NCBI GenBank assembly: GCA_020002185.1
Contig: CM034533.1
Span: 40,521,021 to 40,585,020, forward strand
Direction of reading: 5' to 3'
Source: Paraescarpia echinospica
Taxonomy: Eukaryota; Annelida; Polychaeta; Sabellida; Siboglinidae
DNA length: 64,000 bases
A model generated the notes under the pieces. It was not told the DNA's origin, ran no database searches, and worked only from the letters and a program-made list of their open reading frames with translations. Shown here in pieces: positions 43,441 through 58,481 of this stretch; the first letter of the stretch is position 1, and each line of letters opens with the position of its first letter. A program made the translations under genes and the position numbers.

Positions 43441-46400
43441 AGTCCTTCCAGTTGTAATGTGTCTGGTGTTGATGCGTTGGCATCGAGGAAAGTATAAGCC
43501 GGAAATTTCGGTTATAGGGACCGGGACACGATTCTTGTTCCTAGTGTATATCGAAACACAGGTCTTGTCTCCATTTCTCTTGCTCGCTGATGTTCGTTTC
43601 TTAGAGGGGGCATCTTTGGTCCAGAAAAGCCGTCGCGGAGTGAAAAGTTGTGGTTGGTCTCGGTTGGAGTACATATTGATGCTGGGAAGTCTTGGTTCGT
43701 TCCCATACATTTCACCAGTATCCCCCCATTGAAACCAGTGCCAGTGACATTGTCGAAAATGGCAGCACATTGCATCCCTGGTCTGTGCTGGCTTGTGTGT
43801 GGAGTAATTGCGCATGGTTTCACCTTTCTACACTCACCTGCGCCAGGTGTTGCTCTGCGCAAGGCTGCGGTTGAGGACAACCCCGATATATATTTCGGCA
43901 GAGGATCGATGGCGAAGATCAGGTCTTACGGAGGGTCAAACTTGCATCGATGTGAAGGTGGACCGTTTATGATACCACTGGCGCCGGAACAAAATTTATA
44001 TTGGGTGTGCAGAGTCGGAGCTGTCGGATCATGACATCAGAGGAGTCAACATATTTGAAGCTCACCAGAAACCTCGATTTGCACCCCCTCCCCCGCGGCT
44101 CGCCAAAAAAACGACATTCAAGCTCAGATTTACTGAGGGTGGCAAACCATATGTCTCCCCAGCGAAATTCCTGAGGAGCAGCTGCCCATTTGCTCCCTCC
44201 CCCAATGTTCCCTCGCACACGGGTGAATCGGCCGGTTTATCCGCCAGTAATGGAAGTAGTGTTACCCGCAAACGGAAATTATGTTTTTTCTTCTCTTGCA
44301 GCCAGCTTCTATATGCGTATTAACTGCCACCATTTGAGACAGGTGTCGCTCCTGGCAACATACCAAGTACCATAAAGTAAGATATAACATGGTTATCCAG
44401 AATTACCCTTGCGCAACGCCCGATTGGGGGCGGCTGGAATACCAACGCCGTTTACTCGAGTCTTGAGGCTTATTTTATGCCACGCTTAATACAATTTGTT
44501 GTCATAATATGTGCACTGTTTACTAAAAATGCCAACTTTATGTTTGCTTGGCGTCAATAAAATGCGAAAGGCCTACCTCGTCATCATATATTGCAGTGTT
44601 TATTTGGCAGGGCGGTTTTCAGTGATGCTGATTACTGTTATGTGGCAGATTGCGGTATTATCACAGACGTGGTTTGTTATTTAGCGAAGAAAACCACGGG
44701 AATATGCTTGCATTTAATTTTTTTACGCGTACGGTGTATAATGCAATATGATTACATCTCGTCAATATATCCAGCTCAAGCATTCTCAAGATCGGTGTAC
44801 AAAACGAAGGTCATCAACGGTTGGATGCTTGTGCTAGGGAGCTAAGGTGGGTGTACGCGTGGTTATAAAAACCGACGATATTAGTTAGTATAAGTATACA
44901 GTGTACATGCATAACGGTGACCATCCCGTGCATGTTGGTCCAGCGTCAAGCTATAGGCAGTGCGAGTTATAGGAGCGGTCTCGTTCACGAAACCTCTCAG
45001 CACCGATGAAAGTGACATAGTGAGTGTTACTAAACTTTGTATGGTCGCTTTTTCCTACAATCGTACAAACAAAACGCACACGGTGTCCGCCAATAGTGTG
45101 AGGTCAACACATATCTGACCACGCGATGATGCTCAACACTTGTCGATAGGTTCTTGCGTCATCTGTGCTATCCGCTCTACATATTTTTTATTAGTATCGC
45201 TTTATTGCAGCGCATCGTATCTGACTGGAACCTGTGTGCGCTATCTGTGGCTCGTGAGGAATTTCACAAACGTCACGACGGCAAACTAGTTCTTGTTGCG
45301 GTAACGGAGGCAGATACCTTATCTGACCCTTCCGGATATGGATATTTATTTCAACAACAATTACAATGCACATAAATGCCAAATATACAATTGTAAATCA
45401 CAGTTTTGGAGTCAAAAAGGGCAAGCCTATCCATGCAGCGGCACGGAAGCGGGAACACGACCCGCCTCCGCGAAAAGCATAGTGCAGGGGTCTACTGCAA
45501 CTCGGTTACGACGCATCGACTGGGTCGTTTGTCTTTTTGTCAGTAAATGAAACACTAGGTATATTATTAAACTGACATTGGAGCATTGTAAGTTTCTGTC
45601 TATACGAATGTGCTTCTATGGACCATTTATTTTAGGCTCTGATCTACCAATTGGGGATGTATTTGAAAAATACAATGGTGATTATTTTAAAAGTTTGTTC
45701 AGTTGTCTGTCTTTCTCCTGCTGTTGTCGCGGGAGTTATGTTAAAATAATCGTATGTTGTGTGCAGTGCCGTTAGTAACAACAGCAGAAATTAATGGTCG
45801 TGGGAATGGGTTTTAGTTGAAGACACCGCAATGGTAACGGTTGCTGCACTTGGTCTGTTGCTCTGGTTATTATAAAGTAAAACAAGGTAGGACAATTTGT
45901 TTGAAAGTTTGGACTTCGAATGTTACTAAATGTCTTTAAAATCCAGATACACCCAGACTGTCATCGAAACAACCACATTATGTTTGTAGTTAGTACCGCC
46001 CACTCCCTTGCCTGGGCCAAGTCGGCCATATTTTGCCACCACCGTCTACAATAAGCTGCCGCCATCTTGTGATTGTGTGTGCGTGTTTGTGTGCGTACAT
46101 GCGTGCGTGCGTGCGTGCGCGAGATAGAGAAAAACAATTTGACGGTGTGTACGAATACAGCATTGCATGTAGTCTACTGTCTATAATGCCTTATTTCGCA
46201 ATACACCTCTCACGTCAACTTCCCGTATAATTTATCTGTGATACTCTAGACGTGCAGAAAGCATGACGAGGTAGGGTCGGTTGAGCCGTCGTCTGAACAA
46301 CCCGAATAGATCGATAAGATTGGACAGTATTCACATATGCTTATCAAACGTTGGGCGCAGTTTCAATGTACTTGGTTACAACAGTAACGGTTTGGCTAAA

Positions 46401-46740
46401 CTGCGTTGGTTTTTTAATAGTTTTTTTAAATACCATGTTGATATTTTTTTTCCCGATCCCGATCGCTCCACGCGCTCCGATCGACTGTCCACCAATCGAC
46501 CCGACCGCGTGTAGACAGTCTATTGTGACGGCATCTCCTCCTGGGCACCGAGGTACATTTCTTTTTCTCTATGCTAATTCACTTCGTTGATCTAGTGGCT
46601 GGGTATCTACCATCTGGCAATGTCTATAGACGGCAACGACAGTTGCGTTTGTAGAGTTACTTACTGATGTGTTCGCGATACGCTGTTATATATACTACCG
46701 TCCTTTTGCTGCGAATGTATTATTCACTTATTCACTTCAC
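43441..46740. other. intergenic region without a supported gene
   Basis: The frame from ATG 43759 reads MAAHCIPGLCWLVCGVIAHG, which is signal-peptide-like, and stays open to 44034, but I recognise no family and no splice partners. The block at about 43978-44190 (GGCGCCGGAACAAAATTTAT, ATGACATCAGAGGAG, CATATGTCTCCCCAGCGAAA) recurs in diverged form at 51155-51200 and 51655-51760, so it is a dispersed repeat. The rest shows nothing recognisable. Confidence 0.35.
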
Positions 46741-46744
46741 TTTT

Positions 46745-46950
46745 CCCATAGTCCGTAAGGATCGTTGGGGCACCACTGACGACTTCTTAACCAGCTCTCT
46801 CCACGTTTCCCTGTTCTCCACAGCCCTTTGGGAGTCGCGAACTCCAGTCCTGTCCACTCTTTGATGTTGTCTTCCCATCTCTTTTTCTCTCTACCTCTTC
46901 TTCTCCCCCTCTCACGGTACCTTGCAAGATGGTCTTTGCAAGATCAGATG
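46745..46950 (-). pseudogene. LINE reverse transcriptase C-terminal relic
   Basis: On the minus strand the reading LAKTILQGTVRGG then, after a one-base frame change in a G/A run, RGREKKRWEDNIKEWTGLEF matches the usual KTILxGxxxGxRRRGRxRxxWxDNIxEWT C-terminal tail of non-LTR retrotransposon ORF2 proteins. No RT core is left nearby. Confidence 0.7.
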
Positions 46951-46956
46951 ATCGTG

Positions 46957-47068
46957 ATATGTGGTTATTACACTTTGTTAAATGTGTTATTACACTTTGT
47001 TAAATGTGTTATTACACTTTGTTAAATGTGTTATTACACTTTGTTATATGTGTTATTACACTTTGTTA
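46957..47068 (+). repeat. 22 bp minisatellite, about 5 copies
   Basis: The unit is TGTGTTATTACACTTTGTTA plus AA, with one variant (TTATATG). Confidence 0.9.
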
Positions 47069-47417
47069 AATATTGTTAAATTTGCTTTTGTTTTTCATTT
47101 GCTTGGTTTCAACAGTGTAAATTATACCGCACATGCTGATTGCAAAATCAAGACGCTGACCTTTGACCCAAAAATGTCACCCTTATCGCCCTGCTGTGGC
47201 GTGGCAATCAACAGTAAATCTAACTAGTGCAAGATTGTCTTATCATTTGTTTGTCACTGGGAATGACCGAACGTTGGTGCGACGTCTATTGGTTGTCGCG
47301 TTAACGAACGCACGCACTACACACCCGCACACACTACACACACACACGCATACCCGCCGCCTGCCTATACGCCGAGCGCGTTAATATAATTTTGTTCTAG
47401 TTTACTTGTCCAATTCT

Positions 47418-47459
47418 TAACCCCGGAGACGCGACCCAATATTCATTTTGATTGGGTCG

Positions 47460-47461
<2 letters not shown>
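47418..47461. repeat. short hairpin flanking the GA array
   Basis: GCGACCCAAT and ATTGGGTCGC form perfect 10 bp arms around a 10 base spacer. Confidence 0.7.
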
Positions 47462-49225
<1,764 letters not shown>

Positions 49226-52200
49226 GTGTTCTGCGACCAGGCATTTGGATCGCAGCCCAAGAAGGTTAAGAACACATCACCAGTGAGGGTCCACTACACA
49301 AATGCAACGGCGACCTGGTCAGGCTGGACGAGACAGCACGCGCCTGGCTTCAGGATCTACAGTGTCACACTTGACGACCCCCTAGAATAATTATTGTGTA
49401 CGCAATAAAAAGGTTAATAACCGCGTACTAACCAATATCACTAACATTCATGTGAACATATTACCGAAACACAATTCTACAAAATTTAATGTAGACCCCT
49501 ATCACTGTGTTGTCATCTGATTTGGTCGCTATCAAATGGTGATTTAACCTAATTACCCCGACCAACGTTGCCGCCGCTTCAGTCTTAGTACCCGCAATGT
49601 GACAGTGAACTTCACTAATTCGTGTAATTTCTGGCGCGTGCGACGCATGCTCCACGCCAGAGTCTTTCTTCAACTTTATCTTTCTGTAGACGACAAAAAC
49701 GCGAAGTTGCACCAATCGGGGTTACGCCGATAACCCCCTGTGGGTAAGGAAGGGGCACAATCGCGCTCGTGTTACTTCCAAAATAACCGAATCTCTGCCG
49801 ATATCGGCGTTGGTGGTTTCAGTGGACCTAGGAGTTATGCCGATATAGAAACACATTCTTCGGCTTTAGAAAACTATTAACCAAGGTAGCAATTATTGTT
49901 TAAAATCCGTTTTTTATAGGGTCTTATTTCAACCGGTGTGCGCCGTTAACAAAGAACAAAGCAGGCGCAGTCGCTGTGGTGTATCAGTTTAAGCTCTTTT
50001 ATTTAAACTGGCTTACTTTCACTGAAGAACTGTGCTGTGGGACACTTTTTATGAACATGTGTTTTATTAATTTATTTAATTTATTAATGAAATTATGTTT
50101 TATTACATATCATTTTTATTTTATTTTAACATATTATAATTATTTATGTAATTATCTTAATATTTTCGAAACTGTCATGCATGTTAATTACTTAATATAT
50201 ACAGTTTTTATTTTAATATAATACTGTTTTACCAGGATTATATATTTCTGAAACAGAATTCCATGTACGGTTTATAATGTGCGTATGCGCCTATCCCGGA
50301 TATATGGCGCTTAAGAAATGTTGCTAATAATACAAATAATAATATATATATAAAAGTATATATATATACACATATATATACATATACATATATATATATA
50401 TATAGTTTATTATACATTGTACCTCATAGAAAATTGATCCTCGGTATTAAGCATATCCGAGAATTTGGACACGGTGGATAGACCTACATCGGTTATTTTG
50501 GAATACGGATAACTACTTTAATAAATGTAACATTGTTTTGTTGTTTGCTGTTGCGTTTAGACAATGTGATGTCTTACTTTCTAAAGATACAGTATGAGTC
50601 AAAAGCAAATGAATATAACATATCACATTAGTGGCTCTTAATGGTTTGCGTGAACACATTTAAAATTGACAATGATCAGATACGCTTAAAAAGAATAAAT
50701 TCACAACTTTTTCATTTTAATTATGCATATTAAATCATTCCAATGAGAGTAACATGCACTAATTTATTATTCAAACAAAATATTTTCTTGTGAAGAGTGA
50801 CAAAACTATATAAAGCATTTGTATTTCAATTTATAAACACGTTGACGTGATGGTTATGATATTCAAGTTACAATTTAGAAACAGCACATCTTATCAATCT
50901 TTCAATTATATCCAAATTCCGTAGTGGGAAGTCATGGTGGATTATGGATTGCTGAGTTGATGAGGTTGTCCATCCTCTAAGTGACACCGACATACATATC
51001 TTATGGTCTGTAGTTCTCGGAATGTCCACTGTTTTACATTGTGGCCATGTTGGCTGATATAATAACGAAAACATAGGATGCAAAATGAACACAACACGAC
51101 TGAATGGTTGGTTGCCTGCCGTTCCAAGGAATCGCCACCACTATATCCTACCCCCGTGCACTGGCGCGGGAACGAAATTAATAGTGGGGGAGCCGAGAAC
51201 CGAAGCTTCAGGGGTCAGCACACTGATAGTTTTCCCATTGGCGACCATGTTAACGTTTTGTCTGATTGTAAGAAAACGTGACCTAGAAAATGTATTAAAC
51301 TTCTCACCTGCTGCTATCATCATCTCGTTGACATGTTGGTCCAGTTTAGTCAAAATCTAATATTTCTAGCTCTTGCAAAATGCCTGTATGTATGACACCC
51401 GTCAATTTTTACAAATGGATGCAGGCAGTAATCTGGCTAAAGGGTCAACTAGCCAAATTGCTGCCAAATACCCTTCCGCTTAGTAAAATCAGCTAAAATA
51501 CACCGTTTTACTGTCAACAGCTTCTGTAACGAAGCAGGAAGTCTAACAGTGTCATGACCCCTTCAGCATCGCTACGGGGAGGAGTGCTGTTGAAGTTGTG
51601 TCAGTGCAGCGCTGCCTAACTCCAGCTTCTCCGCTGTCTCGGCTCTCGACTGATGACATCAGAGGAAGGTGATGTTTAAAAGTTGTCCCCGCATAATTAC
51701 TGGGGGGTAGAACCATATCATATGTCTGCCCCCAGCGAAATTACAGGGGGCAGCTTCCCCTTTCCCCTGTTCCCTCGCCTATACCCCCGTGTCGTGCCCC
51801 CAACAGCTCAGCGACTCACCCAAATAGGCTTTATTTAATTGCGTTCAGGTGTGTTCAAGGTAAGATACTAATTGAATTAACCCGCCCCCATCATCGTGTA
51901 AGTCGTAGTTGTACTGCCGAAACTAAGTTGGTTCGACTAGCCTTGCTTTGATCATGTGCTGGGCAGCACTGTGTTGCTGAATGGAATAGTTTCCCTAGTA
52001 GTTTCCCTAGATGTCAGTGCGGATATGTCACTGTGTCGGCATGTCCCAGTAGAACGTACAATGTCATGCCACGTTTCCTCGAAACCTTGGTATTACTAGG
52101 CACCGCAATGGCTGGAGAATCGAAATAACAACAACCTCCCGTGAAGTAGTTTAGTCAGGAGTTGACCGGCTGCACTGCGAGCCGATTGATTTGTCGACCA

Positions 52201-52255
52201 CGCTGTATCAGAAAGGCCACAAAAAACTGTTGTTCTCCTCCTGTTTCCCTGTCCG
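49226..52255. other. intergenic, no supported gene
   Basis: AT microsatellites lie at about 50340-50405. The block at 51155-51200 and the block at 51655-51780 resemble the dispersed repeat at 43978-44190. Nothing else is recognised. Confidence 0.35.
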
Positions 52256-52289
52256 TCAGCTGTGAGGCTGGCCTCGATTCAGATCCTCG

Positions 52290-52540
52290 ATTTGTGTTAT
52301 CTGTTTTCCTTTCGCTCGGTGATCTTGCACTGGTTTATCCATCAAACCGTCTCCATTTCCTCTACCTTTTGCTCTCGTTCTCGACTGCTCTCCTGTCTCC
52401 TCCCACTGAAGTCTAGGTCTTCCTCGCCTCCTTTTCCTCTCCACTCTCCGGGCATCTGCTTTCTTTGCCAACCGTTCTACTCCCATTCTCCCATTCTTCT
52501 GTTGACAATAGTTCACGTTAAACACTTTGGAGAAGTACAT
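52290..52540 (-). pseudogene. LINE reverse transcriptase C-terminal relic
   Basis: The minus-strand frame RMGVERLAKKADARRVERKR followed by RRGRPRLQWEE resembles the RxxxERLxKxxxxxxVxGxRRRGRPRxRWxD tail of non-LTR ORF2 proteins. The frame degenerates after that, and no RT core is present. Confidence 0.55.
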
Positions 52541-52844
52541 TCAATACCAATATTTGGCAGTATTTCAAGACCAGGAGAAATGGGTCAGCGGCAAAGTTAC
52601 CTCACTCGGTGATATATTTATAAGGTGTAGTACTATTGCTTGGCAAGTGGTAAATAATACGATTACTAGTATGTTCATTCAGTTGAATTGTCTTGACCGA
52701 AGCAGGCAGCTGTAGAGAGAAGTCAGCCGTTGCAACATCAAATACACACTTTGTAGCCATTGATCTCAGAACAACACGGGGGCAGCTGACACCAGACGCG
52801 TGAAGCATGTCAACACGTGTCGGCCGTATAGTTAACCAGCTGCA

Positions 52845-53215
52845 CTTGTGTGTGCTTGTGTGCGTGCGTGCGTGCGCGCGTGCGAACGTGTGTCTGTATA
52901 TGTATGTACGTGTGCGTGTGTCTGTGTGTGCCTTTGCCTGTGTGTGTGGGGTGTGGGTGTGTCCGTGCGTGCGTGCGAACGTGTGTCTGTCTCTATGTAC
53001 ATGTGTGTGCGTGTGTCTGTGTGTGCGTTTGCCTGTGTGTGTATGTGTGTGTTTTTGTGTGTGTCTGTGTATGCGTGCGTGTGTGTGCATGTGCTCGTTT
53101 GTTTGAGTGTGTGTGTTTGTGAGTGTCCGTGCGTGTGTGTGTGTGTGCGTATGTGTTTTTGTTTGAGTGTGTGTGTGTGTGTGTGTCCGTGCGTGTGCGT
53201 GTGCGTGCCAGTTAT
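52845..53215 (+). repeat. TG-rich compound microsatellite
   Basis: (GT)n mixed with TGCG and TGTC words over about 370 bp. The Cys/Val-rich frames on one strand and His/Thr-rich frames on the other are artefacts. Confidence 0.92.
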
Positions 53216-53403
53216 TTTATCAATATTTATATATATAAAGTTAACTGTTTGAAGGCATGGGTCGTCAGGCAATTCCAAGACTGGAATTTGTGTCGCAGCT
53301 AAAAACAGTCATGAATCACTGATATACGGAATTAGTACGATTCCAAGAAGACGTACCACTTACAATTTAGATTGCTGAACATTCTTCGGGAGAGTTAATG
53401 TGT

Positions 53404-54077
53404 ATGCAAACAAATTCTTGTTGACATATCCAATACGTGATTTTTCCTTGTAGTCTTTTGCCAGCGTATAACACCAACTTTCTCAGTTTTTATGATGTAT
53501 GACGTCATCGTTCGTGTGAGATAGTTCATAATACCTCTTACTTCGATTGATTAGTGTTTTGTTGTTCGTCGGGCTTCTGTTATGTATAGTGTTCTTCTGT
53601 TGGCTTTCTTGTCTACTATTTTCGCTCGCACCCGACCTTTGATGTGGTTTTCTGTAGTTGCGAGGTCCGTGTTGGCGGATTTATTTATGGTCGACGTAGT
53701 TAATCTTTTCCGCTCTTCGTGCACTTCTCTGTCTTTGTGTTGTCAACATCCTTTCTTTGTTCCTCGAGTCTCGTTTCGAACAAGATCTATGACGACCATC
53801 AACAATTCCGCCCTCACATCAACAGAAAACCACATAGGCCTACTAAACTGGGAAGGAGCGACAATAATATCGACCAAGGAAATCAACAGGAGAACAAACA
53901 CATAAAATAAGCCATCTGGATAAGAACGACCAAAACACAAACCAATTGAGACGAGGGGAATTGCGAACTTGTGCGATGACGTCCTACATCACGTGTATTG
54001 ATGAAGTTGGCGTGACACGCTGACGAAAGATTCTACAAGCTTTTGGATATGTCAAAACGAATATGTTTATTTGCAAT
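53404..54077. mobile_element. inverted-repeat element, relative of 26300-26690
   Basis: The left arm (TTGACATATCCAA, CCAGCGTATAACACCAACTT, ATGACGTCATCG, TTCGATTGATTAGTGTTTTG) is the complement of the right arm (CAAACCAATTGAGACGAGG, CGATGACGTC, AAGTTGGCGTGACACGCTG, TTGGATATGTCAA). Arms are about 150 bp. The interior frames (for example 53582-53905) show no known domain. Confidence 0.75.
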
Positions 54078-55089
54078 TTAAATTGTAATTGTTATTTAGT
54101 AATATAGATGCACATTCCATATTATAAAGTGCAATTTAACACGTCGTCGACGCTGCTGTTCAAGGCAACGTAACTGACATATCCATCATGCGACCAGTTG
54201 CTAAGCAACAGATCCGTCAAACCATCAAAACTGGATGCCGAACACGTGGAGCGTTCGGACATTCCGTCGTATATTTTGTTGAAATTCGGACCCAACAAGT
54301 TTTCTTTATGGAGAAGGTTTTTTTACGTGACAACTGGTTGCGAAAATGTTTGATTTATGAGATGCCATGCACCAGTAGTTCATATTATTTCAATTGTGAC
54401 GTACGCAAACCGCGACGTAGCGAATACATCAATTTGTAAATATATTTGTCCCGCTTGTCGATTCTTCCTCATCGACAGGGCCTTAGCCAGAAACACAACG
54501 AGTTTTCTTTTCAAATAACGGGTCTTTTGATTTTTGTATTTTCCAGGTACCATGATCTTGTGTGGCCATGATCGCTATAAACAAGGACAAAACAGTGTTT
54601 GCGTTGCTATAAAGCGGGCCTTGTACTACGTATGAAGGCGAGTGCAGGAGGGTAGGTTGAAGTATGAGTAATTTGCGAGCCTCAATGGGGTGCAATTGAA
54701 GGTTTCGGAGAGCCTCAGCCCCTCGAATAGTCACCACGTTCCGACGCCAGTGACGAATGCACGTGTAACGGGGTTTTTCATGAGTATAACGGGTAAATAA
54801 AAATGAGAACTGGTAAATTGGAAAATGTCTCAATCCTGGCTTAGGGCTTACTCCTCGGTGTAGAATCATTTCCTAATCCGCATGTTGTTCCGAGTTGTGT
54901 ATGTGCCAACTAACCTTACTAACCCACCGTCGCGATGTCTGCAAATAACATGCCCCTTTGATATCGGCGGCGGCGAGAACGAGCCTTGTCCCGTGAAAGG
55001 TTGTGCCTCCGATTCAGGGTCGCAGACAACAAACGGCGGCTTAAAATGCCCCCCGAGACGTCCAAATAATTAAGTCGTTGCGGAGAGAC
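54078..55089. other. intergenic, no supported gene
   Basis: No repeat or gene recognised. Confidence 0.35.
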
Positions 55090-55240
55090 AATGGAACAAT
55101 ATACAAAGCTACATATCATGTACAATGGAACACCATATACAAAGCTACATATCATGTACAATGGAACACCATATACAAAGCTACATATCATGTACAATGG
55201 AACACCATATACAAAGCTACATATCATGTACAATGGAACT
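55090..55240 (+). repeat. 36 bp minisatellite, 4 copies
   Basis: The unit is ATGGAACACCATATACAAAG followed by CTACATATCATGTACA. Copies are identical apart from a 3-base difference in the first. The period of 36 gives a false repetitive ORF. Confidence 0.95.
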
Positions 55241-55487
55241 GACTGTGCGGGCTTCCTGCTAATACTATTTATTATTACCATCCTTGGCTTGCGGGGATGA
55301 GTCCGTATATCGAAACAAAAAAGGTCGCATTAAAGTTGCAATCTGAGTTAAAATTACCATTTAACTGTTTTTTTTAAGAAAGCGTAGATACTACATGAAT
55401 AATTATTATTTACGTATTTGATCATACTTGTTACCATATATATGTCACTTTTGCATTTGATATGTTATTAAAAAAATATGGTTTTGC

Positions 55488-55781
55488 AAATATACTAAGG
55501 TATAACTTGACATGGTATAACTTGACATGGTCTTACAAAGCCTACATTCTGAGTCCATCTTTTAAATGCACAATTCCAATGAATCAACTTGTCACATCAC
55601 TCACATGCACTATATATACATATATATATGTATATATATATATATATATAGTGCATGTGGAGTGATGGACAAGTTGATTCATTGAATTGTGTATTTTATT
55701 TTTATCTTTAAAACTATATTATTATAAGACATATGAAACATATTTTGGTGTTGAGAGTTATATACATATATATATATATAG

Positions 55782-55829
<48 letters not shown>

Positions 55830-56008
55830 CTATGTATACATATATACATTTATATATATATGTATATATATATATATATCTACATATATATACAACACTT
55901 CTCTCAACACCAAAACATGACAAACATTTGTTAACATAATGTATAGTTTTAAGATAAAATAAAATGCACAATTCCAATGAATCAACTTATCACATCACTC
56001 ACATGCAC

Positions 56009-56045
<37 letters not shown>

Positions 56046-56162
56046 GTATATATAGTGCATGTGAGTGATGTGACAAGTTGATTCATTGGAATTGTGCATT
56101 TAAAAGATGGACTCAGAATGTAGGCTTTGTAAGACCATGTCAAGTTATACCTTAGTATATTT
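55488..56162. mobile_element. nested palindrome (MITE-like), ~675 bp
   Basis: The outer arms TATACTAAGGTATAACTTGA ... and ... TCAAGTTATACCTTAGTATA match over about 330 bp each, with a TA-microsatellite centre near 55825. Each arm contains its own palindrome: AATCAACTTGTCACATCACT, CACATGCACTATATA, TA repeats and the complement (55564-55696 and 55962-56103). It is non-coding and could fold into a multi-branched cruciform. Confidence 0.85.
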
Positions 56163-57197
56163 GTTGGCATCTGTCGGCGCCAGGTGTAAGAAATGTTTGA
56201 TGGTACAGATAAAGCCGTTGTCGTTGTTTCTCCGTCATAGGAACGACGGCTCTTGACGTCACTATTGCATATTTACCAAGAAAAAACAAAACATTCTAGT
56301 CTCACAATCGCTGCTGACATTCCGGTAGAGCCTGTTTGTGCGGGCGCAGATCGTGATGAATGGTAAAGCAGGGGACAAGCCACTAGCACCATTCCTTGGA
56401 AGACGACTTTGTAACACACGCCCTATAATAGTACACTGGAGTGACACTCTGACAGCTAGAAACATGATAAACGCACTGACACGTCGACGTTTGTTGAATG
56501 GATGACGTCAACGTGTTATCACGTGACGCAGCGAACAACGATAGGCTGCTGCTGCAATAGTTCATCGAGATAAACGGCAGACAGAGGTAGAACAATGCGG
56601 AAGCGACTCCGTTTTTTTCACTGACGCTGTCGTTACTCAGAAAATTATATTATTTTACAAGAGGAAAATGTCAAATATAGCAACAACGTTGCGTAGGAAT
56701 ATGTATTCCAGTTCAGTTTCGTCATTTGCCACATCATCTTGAAATATGGCATCGGTGAGTTGTTGCGTGTCTAAATGTGTCCTTATTTTAGTTTTGTATG
56801 TGGTACAAAATAGTCCCGTTCTCGGGTGGCCACCCTCGCCAACGGTCACCCGCCAACAGCGGTCATATTTATGTTACATTGGCTCTTTTATTGTCACAAA
56901 CTTCTCTAACTTTTACGACTTGTAGTTTACGTAAGATTGAAAAAGGCCATGTTTGGCTGCGTCATAGAAGAATTGTGTGGGGCTACTTTCGTGTGTTCCT
57001 TTGTCTTAACAACATTATGCGATGTGCAACTTGCCCTTATTCGTCATCTTATCCCGCGTTCCCCTACACGTATGGCGCCACGCTACACGATCTACGACGG
57101 TGGAAAAACGCTCTTTTCTAAAGTACATGACCTAGCCGATGAACGTTCGGAACTTTAATGTATTAAACAGTTATTTATTTTAACGAATTCCACATTG

Positions 57198-57229
<32 letters not shown>

Positions 57230-57333
57230 TGTATGTGTGCATGCGTGTGCGTGTGAGTAGGAGAGTAGGGTGGAAGTGATGATTCACGGGAATATAGCCT
57301 ATACCAAAACGCTGAACACACAGCACGTCGCAT
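56163..57333. other. intergenic, no supported gene
   Basis: Contains a (TGCG)n/(TG)n microsatellite at about 57197-57255. Open frames at 56798-57158 show no domain. Confidence 0.35.
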
Positions 57334-57848
57334 AGTCAGGTTTGTTATGTATTTTAAAAGTATATATGGCGGCCATCTTGGATTTTTTAAATGGTGGACA
57401 CTGAAAACCTGCATTTCTCAATATCTCAGCTGCTAAACCACCCAGCCTTTCGATTTTGGTGGCTAAACCTACATACTGAGGGGCAAGGAATCCAATGGGA
57501 TCAATTACAATCACCTAAGCATAATGAAATTACTAGTTTATGACAATGATACATGTTATGACTGAATAATAAACATGTAGCATAGCGTATAAACATATGT
57601 GTTTCGTTCACTTTTTTTAGATTTGGAAAACTATATATTTTTGGAAACGTCATGATATAATTAATCTGAAATGTAGCATTGCGTATAAACACATGTGTAC
57701 ATTAGAAACAAGTATGTGCCTGTACTTTAATTTATTAACATCTTATTACTATCATACCAGCATAACTACACAGTTGCATGTATTTCACACATGTTCGGTT
57801 TGTTGCAATACTGTTGTGACTAGGTATACTGCACATTAGTTATCACTA
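57334..57848 (+). repeat. left TIR of the 57.3-63.6 kb element
   Basis: About 515 bp, matching the right TIR in inverted orientation with roughly 10 percent visible differences. Confidence 0.8.
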
Positions 57849-58446
57849 TCGTCGTCGGATATACGATTTTTAAAGATTGAATCATCGTCATCTTCACACC
57901 GTGTGCTACACAGGCAGGGGTTTGTGCATTGCAATTCCTTGCATTTGCAGGAGCACCACTGTGATGAACAGTCTCCTTTGCATTGGCATCGTACATCTAA
58001 ATGATGGCCTTGGGTGCTAGAAGGGTGTCAGTTTGTGTCTTGTGGTAGCCATTCTGCAGTTGGTCCAAAAACACTTGCTGAGCAGTGCTGGCCTGCCCCA
58101 CACTCTAGCCTGCAAGTGTACTCTCTGTATGTGCTGGTTGAGGGCAACAATTGTGGGTGGTAGCTTGTCATTGTTTGCCACGTGTTTACAGAAGAGGTGC
58201 CATCGCCGTTCTGGAATGCGATTGATCTGGATGCTCTTGGGACAATATGCAGGCGCATACGAATTTAGCCCTGGTAGATATTCTGCCATTTCTCTGGCTG
58301 CTGATAACATAACAAAGGCATTGACCAAGTCAGCGCCAGCCTCAAGAAAGATTTTGAACCATATAGCGGGCTGTAGCCTTGTCTATTCTTTCCTGTATTG
58401 TCGGCTCCATGCAGAGAAGGCACGGGATGCCAGCAATGCCTTGGGC

Positions 58447-58450
<4 letters not shown>
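57846..58450 (-). pseudogene. decayed transposon-associated ORF with Cys-rich C-terminal tail
   Basis: The minus-strand reading includes AREMAEYLPGLNSYAPAYCP, LPPTIVALNQHIQRVHLQAR and, after a frameshift near 57990, RCQCKGDCSSQWCSCKCKEL then QCTNPCLC and an acidic end. One in-frame TAG lies upstream near 58390. The pattern LPPTxxALxxHxxRxxxQAxxW followed by a CxCKxxC...CxCxxxxxxCTxxC tail recurs at the C-terminus of transposon-associated proteins in many invertebrates; I cannot name the superfamily. The N-terminal part is missing, so this copy is non-functional. Confidence 0.6.

Positions 58451-58480
<30 letters not shown>
58449..58480 (+). repeat. (TA)n microsatellite
   Basis: An uninterrupted TA run at the inner edge of the right TIR. 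Confidence 0.9.

Positions 58481-58481
<1 letters not shown>

Noticed and set aside
43648..44034. 128-codon frame with a signal-peptide-like start
   Set aside because: It overlaps a dispersed repeat, has no recognised family and no splice partner. It is mentioned only within the intergenic note.
52602..53278. Cys/Val-rich and His/Thr-rich frames
   Set aside because: Translations of a TG/CA microsatellite.
55090..55240. CRISPR-like regular 36 bp repeats
   Set aside because: Units are contiguous with no spacers, only four copies, in a eukaryotic context; this is a minisatellite.
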